Shown one piece after another: positions 25,173 through 34,309 of a stretch of 64,000 bases of DNA. The notes beneath the pieces are model-generated. The model ran no database searches, was not told where the DNA came from, and worked only from the letters and a program-made list of their open reading frames with translations. The stretch is taken from the NCBI RefSeq assembly GCF_021227995.1, contig NZ_CP089301.1, forward strand, positions 1,674,001 through 1,738,000. The letters are read 5' to 3'. This stretch comes from Novosphingobium kaempferiae (GTDB lineage: Bacteria > Pseudomonadota > Alphaproteobacteria > Sphingomonadales > Sphingomonadaceae). A program made the translations under genes and the position numbers. The first letter of the stretch is position 1, and each line of letters opens with the position of its first letter.

Positions 25173-26381
25173 TCAGTCCAGAGCCTCCAGCAGCGTCCTG
25201 GCGGCGGTATCGTCACCGGCGGCAAGTCCTTCGGACTGGCCCTGCGCACGGGCGATGTAGGCCTTCGACTTGCCGATCTCGCCTTCGAGCGAAGTGACCG
25301 TCTGCTTCATCGAATCGAGCGCCTTGAGCTTGAAGGTGTCGATCGAATCCATCGTGTCGTAGATGTTCTGGAACGCGCGGCTGAGCGTCTCCAGCGGGAT
25401 CGTGGAGTTCGCCGCCTGCTCGTGGATGCGTGCGGTGTTGTCCTTGAGCATCTGGCCGGTGCCGTCGATGATGTTCGCGGTCGTGGTGTTGAGCGCGGTG
25501 ATCTGGTCGAGCACCAGCTTCTGGTTCGCCATCGCCTGCGCCACCGTGACGGCGGTGCGCAGCGCGCCGACCGTGGTGGTGGAGGCGCGGTCGACGCCCT
25601 TCACCAGTTCGACATTGTTCTTCTTCACCAGATCGAGCGCGAGATAGCCCTGCACCGACACCGCCATCTGCGTCAGCAGATCCTGCGTGCGCTGGCGGAC
25701 ATAGAACAGCGCCGATTCGCGCACGGCCTTGGCCTTGGCGGGATCGATATGGTCGAGATCGTTGGCCTTCTGCTCCAGCGCATCGTCGAGCGTGCGGGCC
25801 ATGTAGATCATCTGTTCGAGCTTGCCCATCGCCGCCCAGAGGTTCTGGCGCTCCACGTCGATGGCGGCATTGTCCATCAGCAACTCGTCCTTGCCGCCTT
25901 GAAGGCGGGCGAGGATCGCGCTGATGTGGCCCTGCGCGCTCTGGTAGCCGTCGAAGTAGTTCTTCAGCTTGTTGCCGAAGGGGATCACGCCAAAAATCTT
26001 GCGCGGCGCCAGCAGATTGCCCTTCTGGCTCGGATCGAGATCCTCGACGGTACGGCGCAGTTCGGCAAGGTCCGCTCCGACGCCCGCGTCCTTGTCCATC
26101 GCCCGCACCGGGCGGTCGAGGAAGCGGTTGGAATGGCCGGACGCCTCGGAAATCTCCTTGCGGCCCATGTTGGTGATCTGGTCCACCTTGCGGCCGAATT
26201 CGGGCGAGGCGGCGTCGGAAGCGACGAGATCGTTGACGAACTCGTCGACGCGGACCTGCAGCTTCGACTTCGCCTCGTCTCCCACGGGAACCAGCCCCGC
26301 AGCCTGCGCGGGCGCGACGGTCGGCACCGGATCGGGCGGGGTGAGCTTCAGTTCGCCAACAGTTTCAGTGGCCGTAGCCAT
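25173..26381 (-). CDS. telA: TelA-family toxic anion resistance protein
   Basis: A protein of 402 residues, all-helical and without a signal peptide. Family landmarks are PFGNKLKNYFDGYQSAQGHISAILARLQGGKDELLMDNAAIDVERQNLW, ALFYVRQRTQDLLTQMAVSVQGYLALDLVKKNN, and TTTVGALRTAVTVAQAMANQKLVLDQITALNTTTANII. TelA proteins confer tolerance to tellurite and other stresses by an unresolved mechanism. First gene of a two-gene operon with xpaC. No other ter genes are in the window. Confidence 0.93.
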   Translation of the reverse strand: MATATETVGELKLTPPDPVPTVAPAQAAGLVPVGDEAKSKLQVRVDEFVNDLVASDAASPEFGRKVDQITNMGRKEISEASGHSNRFLDRPVRAMDKDAGVGADLAELRRTVEDLDPSQKGNLLAPRKIFGVIPFGNKLKNYFDGYQSAQGHISAILARLQGGKDELLMDNAAIDVERQNLWAAMGKLEQMIYMARTLDDALEQKANDLDHIDPAKAKAVRESALFYVRQRTQDLLTQMAVSVQGYLALDLVKKNNVELVKGVDRASTTTVGALRTAVTVAQAMANQKLVLDQITALNTTTANIIDGTGQMLKDNTARIHEQAANSTIPLETLSRAFQNIYDTMDSIDTFKLKALDSMKQTVTSLEGEIGKSKAYIARAQGQSEGLAAGDDTAARTLLEALD

Positions 26382-26459
26382 GTAGAAATCCTCGTGAAAA
26401 CCCGGTTGTCGGCAAACCTATGTGCGCGCCGGGCGGACTGCAAGGATAACCGCAGCTTA

Positions 26460-27290
26460 CTACTCGACGAACGGCTGACCGGGATCGACCATGAGCATGG
26501 AATCGTCGCGCGCGACCACCGCGAGCCTGAGCCCCGCCGCCTGCGCACGCCGCACGGCAAGGTCGGTCGGCGCGGAAATCGTCACCAGCAGCGGACACCC
26601 GGCGCGCACGGTCTTCTCGACGAGTTCGTAGGAACAGCGTGAGGTTATGACGATAAAACCATGTCCAATATCGATTTTCTGACTCGCGAGGGCGCCGACC
26701 AGTTTGTCCAGGGCGTTGTGCCTCCCGACATCCTCGCGCAGTGCCAGCAGGTTGCCGCTCTCGTCGCAGAATGCAGCGGCATGGGTGGCGCGAGTCAGAT
26801 TGCCCAGTTCCTGCCGCTCCCGCATGGCATCCAGCCCGCGCCGGATCGCAGCGGGGCTGCTCTGAGAGGCTCGCGTCAGCGGTGGCAGCGGGCGCAGGGC
26901 CGACTCCACGCCCTCGATACCGCAGATACCGCAGGAACTGTCTCCCACGCGGCGGCGCGCGCGCTCCAGGATCGGGCCGAGGCGTTCGGGCGGCAGATTT
27001 ACGCGGGCGACGTAACCGCGCCCCCAGCGATCGTCATCGGTCGAATGGACCGCCACTTCTCCCACCTCGTCGGGCTGCGCGAGCCCCTCCGCCATGATGA
27101 AGCCGATCACAAAGTCCTCGATCTGGAGCGGTGTCGCCATCATCACGGCATAGGCGATGCCGTTGGTCTCGATGGCGATGGGTGCCTCTACGGGCACGGG
27201 AAATTCGTGCGCGTCGCCATCGGCATCGTCGTAGGCGTTGCGGCGGACGATGATCGGGACGGAGCCGACCGAATGCTCGCGATTGTCCAC
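26460..27290 (-). CDS. fdhD: Formate dehydrogenase accessory sulfurtransferase FdhD
   Basis: A protein of 276 residues. FdhD moves sulfur from IscS to the molybdenum cofactor of formate dehydrogenase. Motifs: ETNGIAYAVMMATPLQIEDFVIGFIMAEGL, GDSSCGICG with the sulfur-carrying Cys pair, THAAAFCDESGNLLALREDVGRHNALDKLVG, and ITSRCSYELVEKTVRAGCPLL. GTG 27290 is preferred because AAGGAGG lies five bases upstream. No formate dehydrogenase gene is in the window, so its client is elsewhere; the two hydroxylases here belong to the xanthine oxidase family, which uses a different sulfurase. Confidence 0.94.
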   Translation of the reverse strand: MDNREHSVGSVPIIVRRNAYDDADGDAHEFPVPVEAPIAIETNGIAYAVMMATPLQIEDFVIGFIMAEGLAQPDEVGEVAVHSTDDDRWGRGYVARVNLPPERLGPILERARRRVGDSSCGICGIEGVESALRPLPPLTRASQSSPAAIRRGLDAMRERQELGNLTRATHAAAFCDESGNLLALREDVGRHNALDKLVGALASQKIDIGHGFIVITSRCSYELVEKTVRAGCPLLVTISAPTDLAVRRAQAAGLRLAVVARDDSMLMVDPGQPFVE

Positions 27291-27403
27291 TACTGCCTCC
27301 TTAAGCGGGCGCTGATGGCTCTTTAAGGCCCTCTTGTGGCACGGGATCAAGCCTGCTGATGCGCAAAAGGCTTGTTCAAAGTCGAGACATCAGGATGCAT
27401 CCA

Positions 27404-27426
27404 ATTATCCGAAAATATCGGACAAT
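27404..27426. promoter_or_regulatory. Candidate operator dyad
   Basis: ATTATCCGA (27404-27412) and TCGGACAAT (27418-27426) are 9-base inverted arms with one mismatch and a 5-base AT spacer. The geometry fits a dimeric repressor site in the shared fdhD/accD upstream region. Confidence 0.4.
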
Positions 27427-27652
27427 CGCCGAGGAAAATTTCTATTATGTATCCAATATAGCTCATGGCATCGCTCTCCCGCTACGCCCCGGCGATGCAA
27501 TCGATGCGTAGTTGCCCACAGGCCAACCCGAATTGGCTTGCGACCCTACCGCGGATTCCTCTAATGGGCGCGCCTCGTACCGGCTCCGGCGTCCTCGGCA
27601 ATGAGGCGAACCGGGTCGCAGCCGGTCGTGTTCGAGACGCGCCGAAACAGGG

Positions 27653-27680
27653 AAAAAGGCCGGTCTCGAAGGCCCTTTTT
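27653..27680 (+). terminator. Terminator-like hairpin in accD leader
   Basis: AAAAAGGCC at 27653-27661 pairs with GGCCCTTTTT at 27671-27680, giving a GC stem ending in a run of five T, 24 bases before the accD start codon. It has the form of an intrinsic terminator or attenuator. Its A-tract/T-tract symmetry allows action on either strand. Confidence 0.5.
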
Positions 27681-27704
27681 CTGCAGGATTGGTACGAAAC
27701 CGAA

Positions 27705-28553
27705 ATGAGTTGGCTCAGCAAGGTCCGCAATTCCATATCGAGCCTCGCCAAGCGCGATACGCCCGATGACCTCTGGATGAAGTGCCAGAGCTGCGGCGAG
27801 ATGCTCTTCATCAAGGAGTTCGAGGCCAACCTTTCGGTGTGCCCGAAGTGCGAGCATCATGGCCGCATCGGCGCCAAGGCGCGCTTCGACCTGCTGCTCG
27901 ACGCGGGCTACACGGTCCTGCCGACGCCCAAGGTGCCCGAAAATCCGCTGAATTTCCGCGATACCAAGAAGTATCCCGACCGCCTCAAGGCCGCCCGCGC
28001 CGCCAACCCGTACCCCGATGCACTGACCAACGCCTACGGTGCACTGAACGGCACCAAGGCGGTGGTGGGAGTGCAGGACTTCGCCTTCATGGGCGGCTCG
28101 ATGGGCATGGCGGTGGGCGAGGCGTTCGTCGCCGGTGTCGAGAAGGCCATCGCCGAAAAGTGCGCCTATGTCATCGTCACCGCTGCGGGCGGCGCGCGCA
28201 TGCAGGAGGGCATCCTGTCTCTCATGCAGATGCCCAAGACCACCGTGGCGACCCGTCGCCTTGCCGCAGCGGGCCTGCCCTACATCGTCGTTCTGACCGA
28301 TCCCACCACCGGCGGCGTCACCGCCAGCTACGCGATGCTCGGCGACGTGCAGATCGCGGAGCCCGGCGCGCTCATCGGCTTTGCCGGCCAGCGCGTGATC
28401 CAGGATACGATCCGAGAGAAACTCCCCGACGGCTTCCAGCGCGCCGAGTACCTCCATGCCCACGGCATGGTCGACATGGTGGTCCACCGCAAGGACCTCA
28501 AAGGCACGCTGGCAACGCTGCTCGGATACCTTCAACGAAAGGAAGTCGCGTGA
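27705..28553 (+). CDS. accD: Acetyl-CoA carboxylase carboxyltransferase beta subunit
   Basis: A protein of 282 residues. With AccA it transfers the carboxyl group from biotin to acetyl-CoA, making malonyl-CoA for fatty acids. The N-terminal zinc ribbon has CQSCGEML and CPKCEHHGR. The crotonase-like core has [31 protein letters not shown] and [39 protein letters not shown] 27705 gives the normal MSWLSKVRN start. The stop overlaps the accB GTG by 4 bases. The usual alphaproteobacterial neighbours (trpA, folC) are absent. Confidence 0.97.
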   Translation: MSWLSKVRNSISSLAKRDTPDDLWMKCQSCGEMLFIKEFEANLSVCPKCEHHGRIGAKARFDLLLDAGYTVLPTPKVPENPLNFRDTKKYPDRLKAARAANPYPDALTNAYGALNGTKAVVGVQDFAFMGGSMGMAVGEAFVAGVEKAIAEKCAYVIVTAAGGARMQEGILSLMQMPKTTVATRRLAAAGLPYIVVLTDPTTGGVTASYAMLGDVQIAEPGALIGFAGQRVIQDTIREKLPDGFQRAEYLHAHGMVDMVVHRKDLKGTLATLLGYLQRKEVA

Positions 28554-29008
28554 ATATCGATAGCGCCCTCGTTCGCGAGCTCGCCGAACTGCTGGCCGAA
28601 ACCGGCCTTTCCGAGATCGAGGTCGAGGATGGCGATCGCAAGATCCGCGTCTCGCGCCAGATGATCCAGCAGATGGCCGCCGCCATGCCGGCCTTCGCGC
28701 CTGCCGCCGCCGCTCCGGTCGCTGCCGCACCCGCCGCCGTCGAGGCCGCGCCTGCCGCTGCCCCGGCCGCTCCGGTCGATGCCGTGAAGTCCCCGATGGT
28801 CGGCACCGTCTACCTCGCCGCAGAGCCCGGCGCGCCTGACTTCGTCACCGTCGGCAAGACCGTGAAGGCCGGCGACGTGCTCCTCATCGTCGAGGCCATG
28901 AAGGTCATGAACCAGATCGTAGCGCCCAAGGGCGGCACGATCACCCAGATCCTCGTCGAGAACCAGCAGCCGGTCGAATTCGATCAGCCGCTCGTCGTGA
29001 TCGGCTGA
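28550..29008 (+). CDS. accB: Biotin carboxyl carrier protein of acetyl-CoA carboxylase
   Basis: A protein of 152 residues. N-terminal segment [30 protein letters not shown], an Ala/Pro-rich swinging linker (about residues 40-80), and the biotinyl domain with EAMKVMN, whose Lys carries biotin. Start is GTG 28550, sharing GTGA with the accD stop. Carries CO2 between AccC and AccAD. Confidence 0.96.
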   Translation: MNIDSALVRELAELLAETGLSEIEVEDGDRKIRVSRQMIQQMAAAMPAFAPAAAAPVAAAPAAVEAAPAAAPAAPVDAVKSPMVGTVYLAAEPGAPDFVTVGKTVKAGDVLLIVEAMKVMNQIVAPKGGTITQILVENQQPVEFDQPLVVIG

Positions 29009-29021
29009 GAGCGGGACTGAC

Positions 29022-30374
<1,353 letters not shown>

Positions 30375-30380
30375 ACTAAC

Positions 30381-30415
30381 TGGTATGGGGCGGGTGTGAC
30401 GCCTTCCCCATACCA
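30381..30415 (+). terminator. Hairpin after accC
   Basis: TGGTATGGGG at 30381-30390 and CCCCATACCA at 30406-30415 are perfect 10-base inverted arms with a 15-base loop, beginning six bases after the accC stop. There is no T run, so it may be a weak terminator or an mRNA-stabilising 3' structure rather than a strong intrinsic terminator. Confidence 0.55.
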
Positions 30416-30418
30416 CCG

Positions 30419-30508
30419 CGTCACCCTGAACTTGTTTCAGGGTCCACCCCTCGGCCCACACGGCGGGTCGATCGGCACAATGGACCCTGAAACAAGTTCA
30501 GGGTGACG
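30419..30508. repeat. Dispersed inverted repeat, family B
   Basis: Perfect 28-base inverted arms at 30419-30446 and 30481-30508 around a 34-base centre. Core of the arm: CACCCTGAACTTGTTTCAGG, itself containing CCTGAA/TTCAGG symmetry. It separates accC from accA by about 200 bases and breaks the otherwise tight acc cluster. Confidence 0.88.
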
Positions 30509-30572
30509 AGTGAGTAAAGGCATTGTGGTATCGGCCGGGCACTCTCCCGCCGACGACACGGACTGGATAAGC

Positions 30573-31520
30573 ATGATTTCGTTCCTCGATTTTGAAAAGC
30601 CGATCGCCGAGCTGGAAGCGCGCATCGCCGAACTGCGTGCGACCGCCGACGGCAGCGACCTCGACATCGAGAGCGAGATCGGCAAGCTCGAGAAGAAGAG
30701 CAGCGGCATGCTGGCGGCCACGTACGCCAAGCTCTCGCCTTGGCAGAAGACGCAGGTCGCCCGCCATCCGCAGCGCCCGCACTTCGTCGATTACCTGCGC
30801 CTGATGTTCACCGACTTCGTCGCGCTCGGCGGCGACCGCCTCTATGGCGAGGACGCGGCGATCATCGGCGGCTTCGCCACGCTGGGCGGCCGCAAGGTCA
30901 TGGTCATCGGCCATGAGAAGGGCCACGACACCGCGACCCGCATCAAGCACAACTTCGGCATGGCCAAGCCCGAAGGCTACCGCAAGGCGATCCGCCTGAT
31001 GGAGATGGCCAGCAAGTTCGGCCTGCCCGTCGTGACGCTGGTGGACACGGCAGGCGCCTTCCCCGGCGTCGAGGCCGAGGAACGCGGTCAGGCCGAAGCC
31101 ATCGCGCGTTCGACCGAGGCCTGCCTCGCGCTTGGCGTGCCGATGGTCGCGGTGATCGTCGGCGAAGGCGGTTCGGGTGGCGCGGTCGCCATCGCGGCGG
31201 CCAACACCGTGCTGATGCTGGAGCACTCGGTCTATTCGGTGATCTCGCCCGAGGGTGCCTCCTCGATCCTGTGGCGCACGCCCGACAAGGCAGCCGATGC
31301 GGCCACCGCGATGAAGGTGACGGCGCAGGATCTGCTCGGCCTCAAGGTCATCGACGGCATCGTGTCCGAGCCTGTCGGCGGTGCCCACCGCGATCCGGCG
31401 GCTACCGCGAGCGCTCTCGCCGATGCCATCGGTCGCGAACTGGATGCGCTGGGTCGTCGCAAGCCCGCCGAACTGATCCGCCAGCGCGAAGAGCGCTTCC
31501 TGGCGATCGGCTCGCTCTGA
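30573..31520 (+). CDS. accA: Acetyl-CoA carboxylase carboxyltransferase alpha subunit
   Basis: A protein of 315 residues, the normal length. MISFLDFEKPIAELEARIAELR opens the N-terminal coiled helix; HPQRPHFVDYLRLMFTDFVALGGDRLYGED and LVDTAGAFPGVEAEERGQAEAIARS and VIVGEGGSGGAVAIAAANTVLMLEHSVYSVISPEGASSILWR are family signatures. It partners AccD. ATG 30573 is chosen from family alignment; the frame is open back to a GTG at 30510 inside the flank of the inverted repeat. Possibly transcribed separately from accDBC because of the intervening hairpins. Confidence 0.97.
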   Translation: MISFLDFEKPIAELEARIAELRATADGSDLDIESEIGKLEKKSSGMLAATYAKLSPWQKTQVARHPQRPHFVDYLRLMFTDFVALGGDRLYGEDAAIIGGFATLGGRKVMVIGHEKGHDTATRIKHNFGMAKPEGYRKAIRLMEMASKFGLPVVTLVDTAGAFPGVEAEERGQAEAIARSTEACLALGVPMVAVIVGEGGSGGAVAIAAANTVLMLEHSVYSVISPEGASSILWRTPDKAADAATAMKVTAQDLLGLKVIDGIVSEPVGGAHRDPAATASALADAIGRELDALGRRKPAELIRQREERFLAIGSL

Positions 31521-31558
31521 GACTTCATCGTCCCGGACCTGCTCCGGAGGCGATAGGA

Positions 31559-31645
31559 CGAGGGGGCTTCGACAGGCTCAGCCTGAGCGGGGTTTAGAGC
31601 TTATCTCTATTCCCCGCTCAGGCTGAGCCTGTCGAAGCCCCCTCG
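31559..31645 (+). repeat. Dispersed inverted repeat, family A, copy 2; likely terminator of accA
   Basis: Perfect 34-base inverted arms at 31559-31592 and 31612-31645, loop of 19 bases, followed by TTTT. The core differs from copy 1 at GACAGGCTC versus GACAAGCTC, and the opposite arm changes to match, so pairing is preserved. Position 39 bases after the accA stop and the T run make it a good transcription terminator. Confidence 0.88.
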
Positions 31646-31834
31646 TTTTACATCGACGGCGGATCGCTCTCCCCACCCCGCTCCAATTTCTCGCACACCA
31701 TGTCCGGTTAATGGTGTTGGACGTCAACACCCCCTGCCGGTAGTCCGGTTCCCCGACAGGAGCCCGCCACGGCGGGACAGGGCACGCCGGAAATCGCGAA
31801 GGACGCGGCTCCGGCCATGGGGTCGGAAATTGCG
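31646..31834 (+). promoter_or_regulatory. Leader of the DUF1592 operon with two overlapping hairpins
   Basis: ACACCAT (31695-31701) pairs with ATGGTGT (31711-31717). GGTGTTG (31713-31719) pairs with CAACACC (31725-31731). The two stems share bases 31713-31717 and cannot form together. They sit about 100 bases before the chosen start codon, in the position of a 5' leader or an operator region. No known riboswitch was recognised. Confidence 0.45.
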
Positions 31835-34309
31835 ATGAGCCTTACCGGGCGACCAACTCTGGGCAGAACCGCGCTCGCACTGAGCGCGCTGGTCACTGCC
31901 GCCACCGTCTACGCGGCGGCGCAGGACGACGCGCCCGCATTCGACAGCATGACCCCGCAGCAGGCCGCCGATTTCGTCGAGCCGATGCTCGGCGAGTACT
32001 GCTCGCGCTGCCACAACGACATCGACAACATAGCCGACCTCTCGGTGGAGGATCTCAAGGCGGAGGACATTCGCACCGGCAAGCATGCCGAGCAGTGGGA
32101 GAAGATCCTGCGCCGCGTTGCCGCAGGCGAAATGCCGCCTCACGGCAAGAACCAGCCCTCGCCCGAAATGCGCACCGCCTTCGTGAACTGGCTCGACGGT
32201 TCGCGCGCGGGCTTCCTTGCCGCCAACCCCGATCCCGGCCGCGCGACGATCCGCCGCCTCAACCGCATGGAATATGCGAACGCCGTGCGCGACCTGCTGG
32301 CGCTCGACGTGGACTTCGCGAAGGAACTGCCCGCCGACAACTCCGGCTTCGGCTTCGACAACATCGCCGACGTGCTCTCCGTCTCGCCGACGCTGATGGA
32401 GCGCTACGTTGCCGTCGCGGGCAAGGTGGGCCGCCTCGCCACCGGGCTCACCCCGCGGCGGGAGATCGTCACGACATGGCAGGTGCCCAAGGACGGTTCG
32501 GTGCAGAACTCGGGCGTTCCCGCCTGGAACGAGCGCGCGGGCGCGAACCTGCCGCTCGCTTCGCGCGGGGGCTACGCGCAGCGCTATTACGCGCGCTATG
32601 ACGGCCAGTACGACATCTCAGCGTGGCTGAACGCCAACACAAACAACGAAACCGACCGGTTGGCGGAGGACAAGTTCACCGCCCGCGTGCCGATGACGGC
32701 GGGCTCGCACCTCGTCGCGCTGTCGTTCCGCCGCACCATCGCCCCGTCCGAGGCAGTGCAGGTGCTGCGCAACGATACCGACAAGGTGCCGATGCCGCTC
32801 GACGTGCCGCGCATGTTGCCGCTCGACGTGTGGATCGACGGCAAGCTGGTGAAGACGCTGAGCGTGCCCAGCTACCGTATGCACCAGCGCTATTCGCAGC
32901 AGAACTTCCCGCGCGACGTGCTGCAGGTGGACGTTGCCGGCCCGTTCGAGGCCGCTGGGGTTCCCGACACGCCAAGCCGCCGCGCCGTGTTCCTCTGTCG
33001 CCCGAAGAAGGCCAGCGAGGAGGAAGCCTGCGCGACGAAGATCGTCACCGCCCTCGCCCGTCGCGCATGGCGCCGCCCGGTCGGCGGCTTCGACGTGGCG
33101 CCGCTGATGCGCATCTACGCGGCGGAGCGTAAGGCATCGGACTTCGAGCATGGCATCGAGGCCGCGCTGGAAGCGGTGCTCGTCTCGCCCGAGTTCCTCT
33201 TTGTGGTCGAGCGCGATCCGCAAGGCGCGATGCCCGGCAGCGTCAACCGCGTCTCCGACCTCGAACTGGCGACGCGCCTGTCGCTGTTCCTGTGGAGTTC
33301 GATCCCCGACGACCGCCTGCTGACGCTCGCCGAACAGGGCAAGCTGAGCCAGCCCGCCGTGCTCGACGCCGAAATCGCGCGGATGCTGGCCGACCCGCGC
33401 GCCAGGGCGCTGACGGCGAACTTCGCGGGCCAGTGGCTCTACTTGCGCAACCTTGACCAGCAGCGCCCGGACACCGAGGTGTTCCCGAAGTTCGACACCC
33501 GGCTCAAGAGCGCGATGGCGACCGAGACGGAGATGTTCTTCGCCGACGTCCTGCGCAACGACCGCCCCGTGCTGGACTTCATCAGCGCCGACTACACCTT
33601 CCTCAACCAGCGCCTTGCCGAGCATTACGGCATTCCGGGCGTCTCCGGGCCCGCCTTCCGCCGCGTGGCGCTGCGCCCCGAATGGCATCGCGGCGGCTTG
33701 CTGGGGCAGGCGAGCATCCTGACGGTCACGTCATACGGCAACCACACCAGCGTGGTGAAGCGCGGCAAGTGGATCCTCGACAACATGCTCGCCGCCGCAC
33801 CGCCTCCACCGCCGCCCGACGTGCCCGCGCTCAAGACCGAGCATGACGGGCGCCTGCTCACTGCGCGCCAGCAGCTGGAACTGCACCGCGCCAACCCGAC
33901 CTGCGCCGCCTGCCACGTCAAGATGGACCCGATGGGCTTCAGCCTCGAAAACTTCGACGCCGTGGGCGCCTGGCGCACGGTCGACGCCGGACAGGCCATA
34001 GACGCGATGGCGACGATGCCCGACGGCATGAAGTTCGAAGGCATCTCGGGTCTCCAGCGCATCCTCATGGATCGCAAGGACGAATTCACCCGCGCCTTTA
34101 CCGAACGCCTGATGACTTACGCCGTCGCACGCGGCCTCTCCGCCAACGACATGCCCACCGTGCGCGCCATCGCCGGACAGGCCGCAGCGGATCAATACCG
34201 CATCCAGACCATCGTGCGCGGCATCGCACAAAGCCCCGCCTTCACCCTGCGCCGCGTGCCGGAGCCTTACAAGGCCGCCTATCTCGCCCCAAGGAGGGCA
34301 ACGCCATGA
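31835..34309 (+). CDS. DUF1592-family exported heme protein (DUF1587/1595/1592/1588/1585 architecture)
   Basis: A protein of 824 residues with a signal segment (GRTALALSALVTAATVYAAAQ). A heme c motif CSRCH is at 56-60 and a second, CAACH, at about 690-694. Between them are the ordered families known from planctomycetes: DUF1587 (IRRLNRMEYANAVRDLLALD), a carbohydrate-binding-like beta region, DUF1595 (IVTALARRAWRRPV), DUF1592 (ELATRLSLFLWSSIPDD ... FLNQRLAEHYGIPG), DUF1588 (GLLGQASILTVTSYGNHTSVVKRGKWIL) and DUF1585 at the C-terminus (FTRAFTERLMTYAVARGL). Function is unknown; heme and export imply an extracytoplasmic redox role. ATG 31835 is preferred over 31817. The stop overlaps the DUF1552 start as ATGA. 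Confidence 0.9.
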   Translation: MSLTGRPTLGRTALALSALVTAATVYAAAQDDAPAFDSMTPQQAADFVEPMLGEYCSRCHNDIDNIADLSVEDLKAEDIRTGKHAEQWEKILRRVAAGEMPPHGKNQPSPEMRTAFVNWLDGSRAGFLAANPDPGRATIRRLNRMEYANAVRDLLALDVDFAKELPADNSGFGFDNIADVLSVSPTLMERYVAVAGKVGRLATGLTPRREIVTTWQVPKDGSVQNSGVPAWNERAGANLPLASRGGYAQRYYARYDGQYDISAWLNANTNNETDRLAEDKFTARVPMTAGSHLVALSFRRTIAPSEAVQVLRNDTDKVPMPLDVPRMLPLDVWIDGKLVKTLSVPSYRMHQRYSQQNFPRDVLQVDVAGPFEAAGVPDTPSRRAVFLCRPKKASEEEACATKIVTALARRAWRRPVGGFDVAPLMRIYAAERKASDFEHGIEAALEAVLVSPEFLFVVERDPQGAMPGSVNRVSDLELATRLSLFLWSSIPDDRLLTLAEQGKLSQPAVLDAEIARMLADPRARALTANFAGQWLYLRNLDQQRPDTEVFPKFDTRLKSAMATETEMFFADVLRNDRPVLDFISADYTFLNQRLAEHYGIPGVSGPAFRRVALRPEWHRGGLLGQASILTVTSYGNHTSVVKRGKWILDNMLAAAPPPPPPDVPALKTEHDGRLLTARQQLELHRANPTCAACHVKMDPMGFSLENFDAVGAWRTVDAGQAIDAMATMPDGMKFEGISGLQRILMDRKDEFTRAFTERLMTYAVARGLSANDMPTVRAIAGQAAADQYRIQTIVRGIAQSPAFTLRRVPEPYKAAYLAPRRATP

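Larger units (their letters stand above)
27291..27704. promoter_or_regulatory. Divergent fdhD/accD intergenic region
   Basis: 414 bases without a gene. Contents seen: the fdhD ribosome site; an imperfect dyad ATTATCCGA/TCGGACAAT at 27404-27426; an AT-rich stretch (27430-27462) that could hold the promoters; and a terminator-like hairpin at 27653-27680 near the accD start. An open frame continues upstream of accD through 27465-27704 but has no family similarity or ribosome site. Confidence 0.5.

Noticed and set aside
26460..27290. FdhD as maturation factor of the two local Mo hydroxylases
   Set aside because: FdhD serves formate dehydrogenases; xanthine-oxidase-family enzymes use XdhC-type factors, none of which is in the window.
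27630..27650. TGTTCGAGAC resembling a tRNA T-loop
   Set aside because: No matching acceptor, D or anticodon stem could be found around it.
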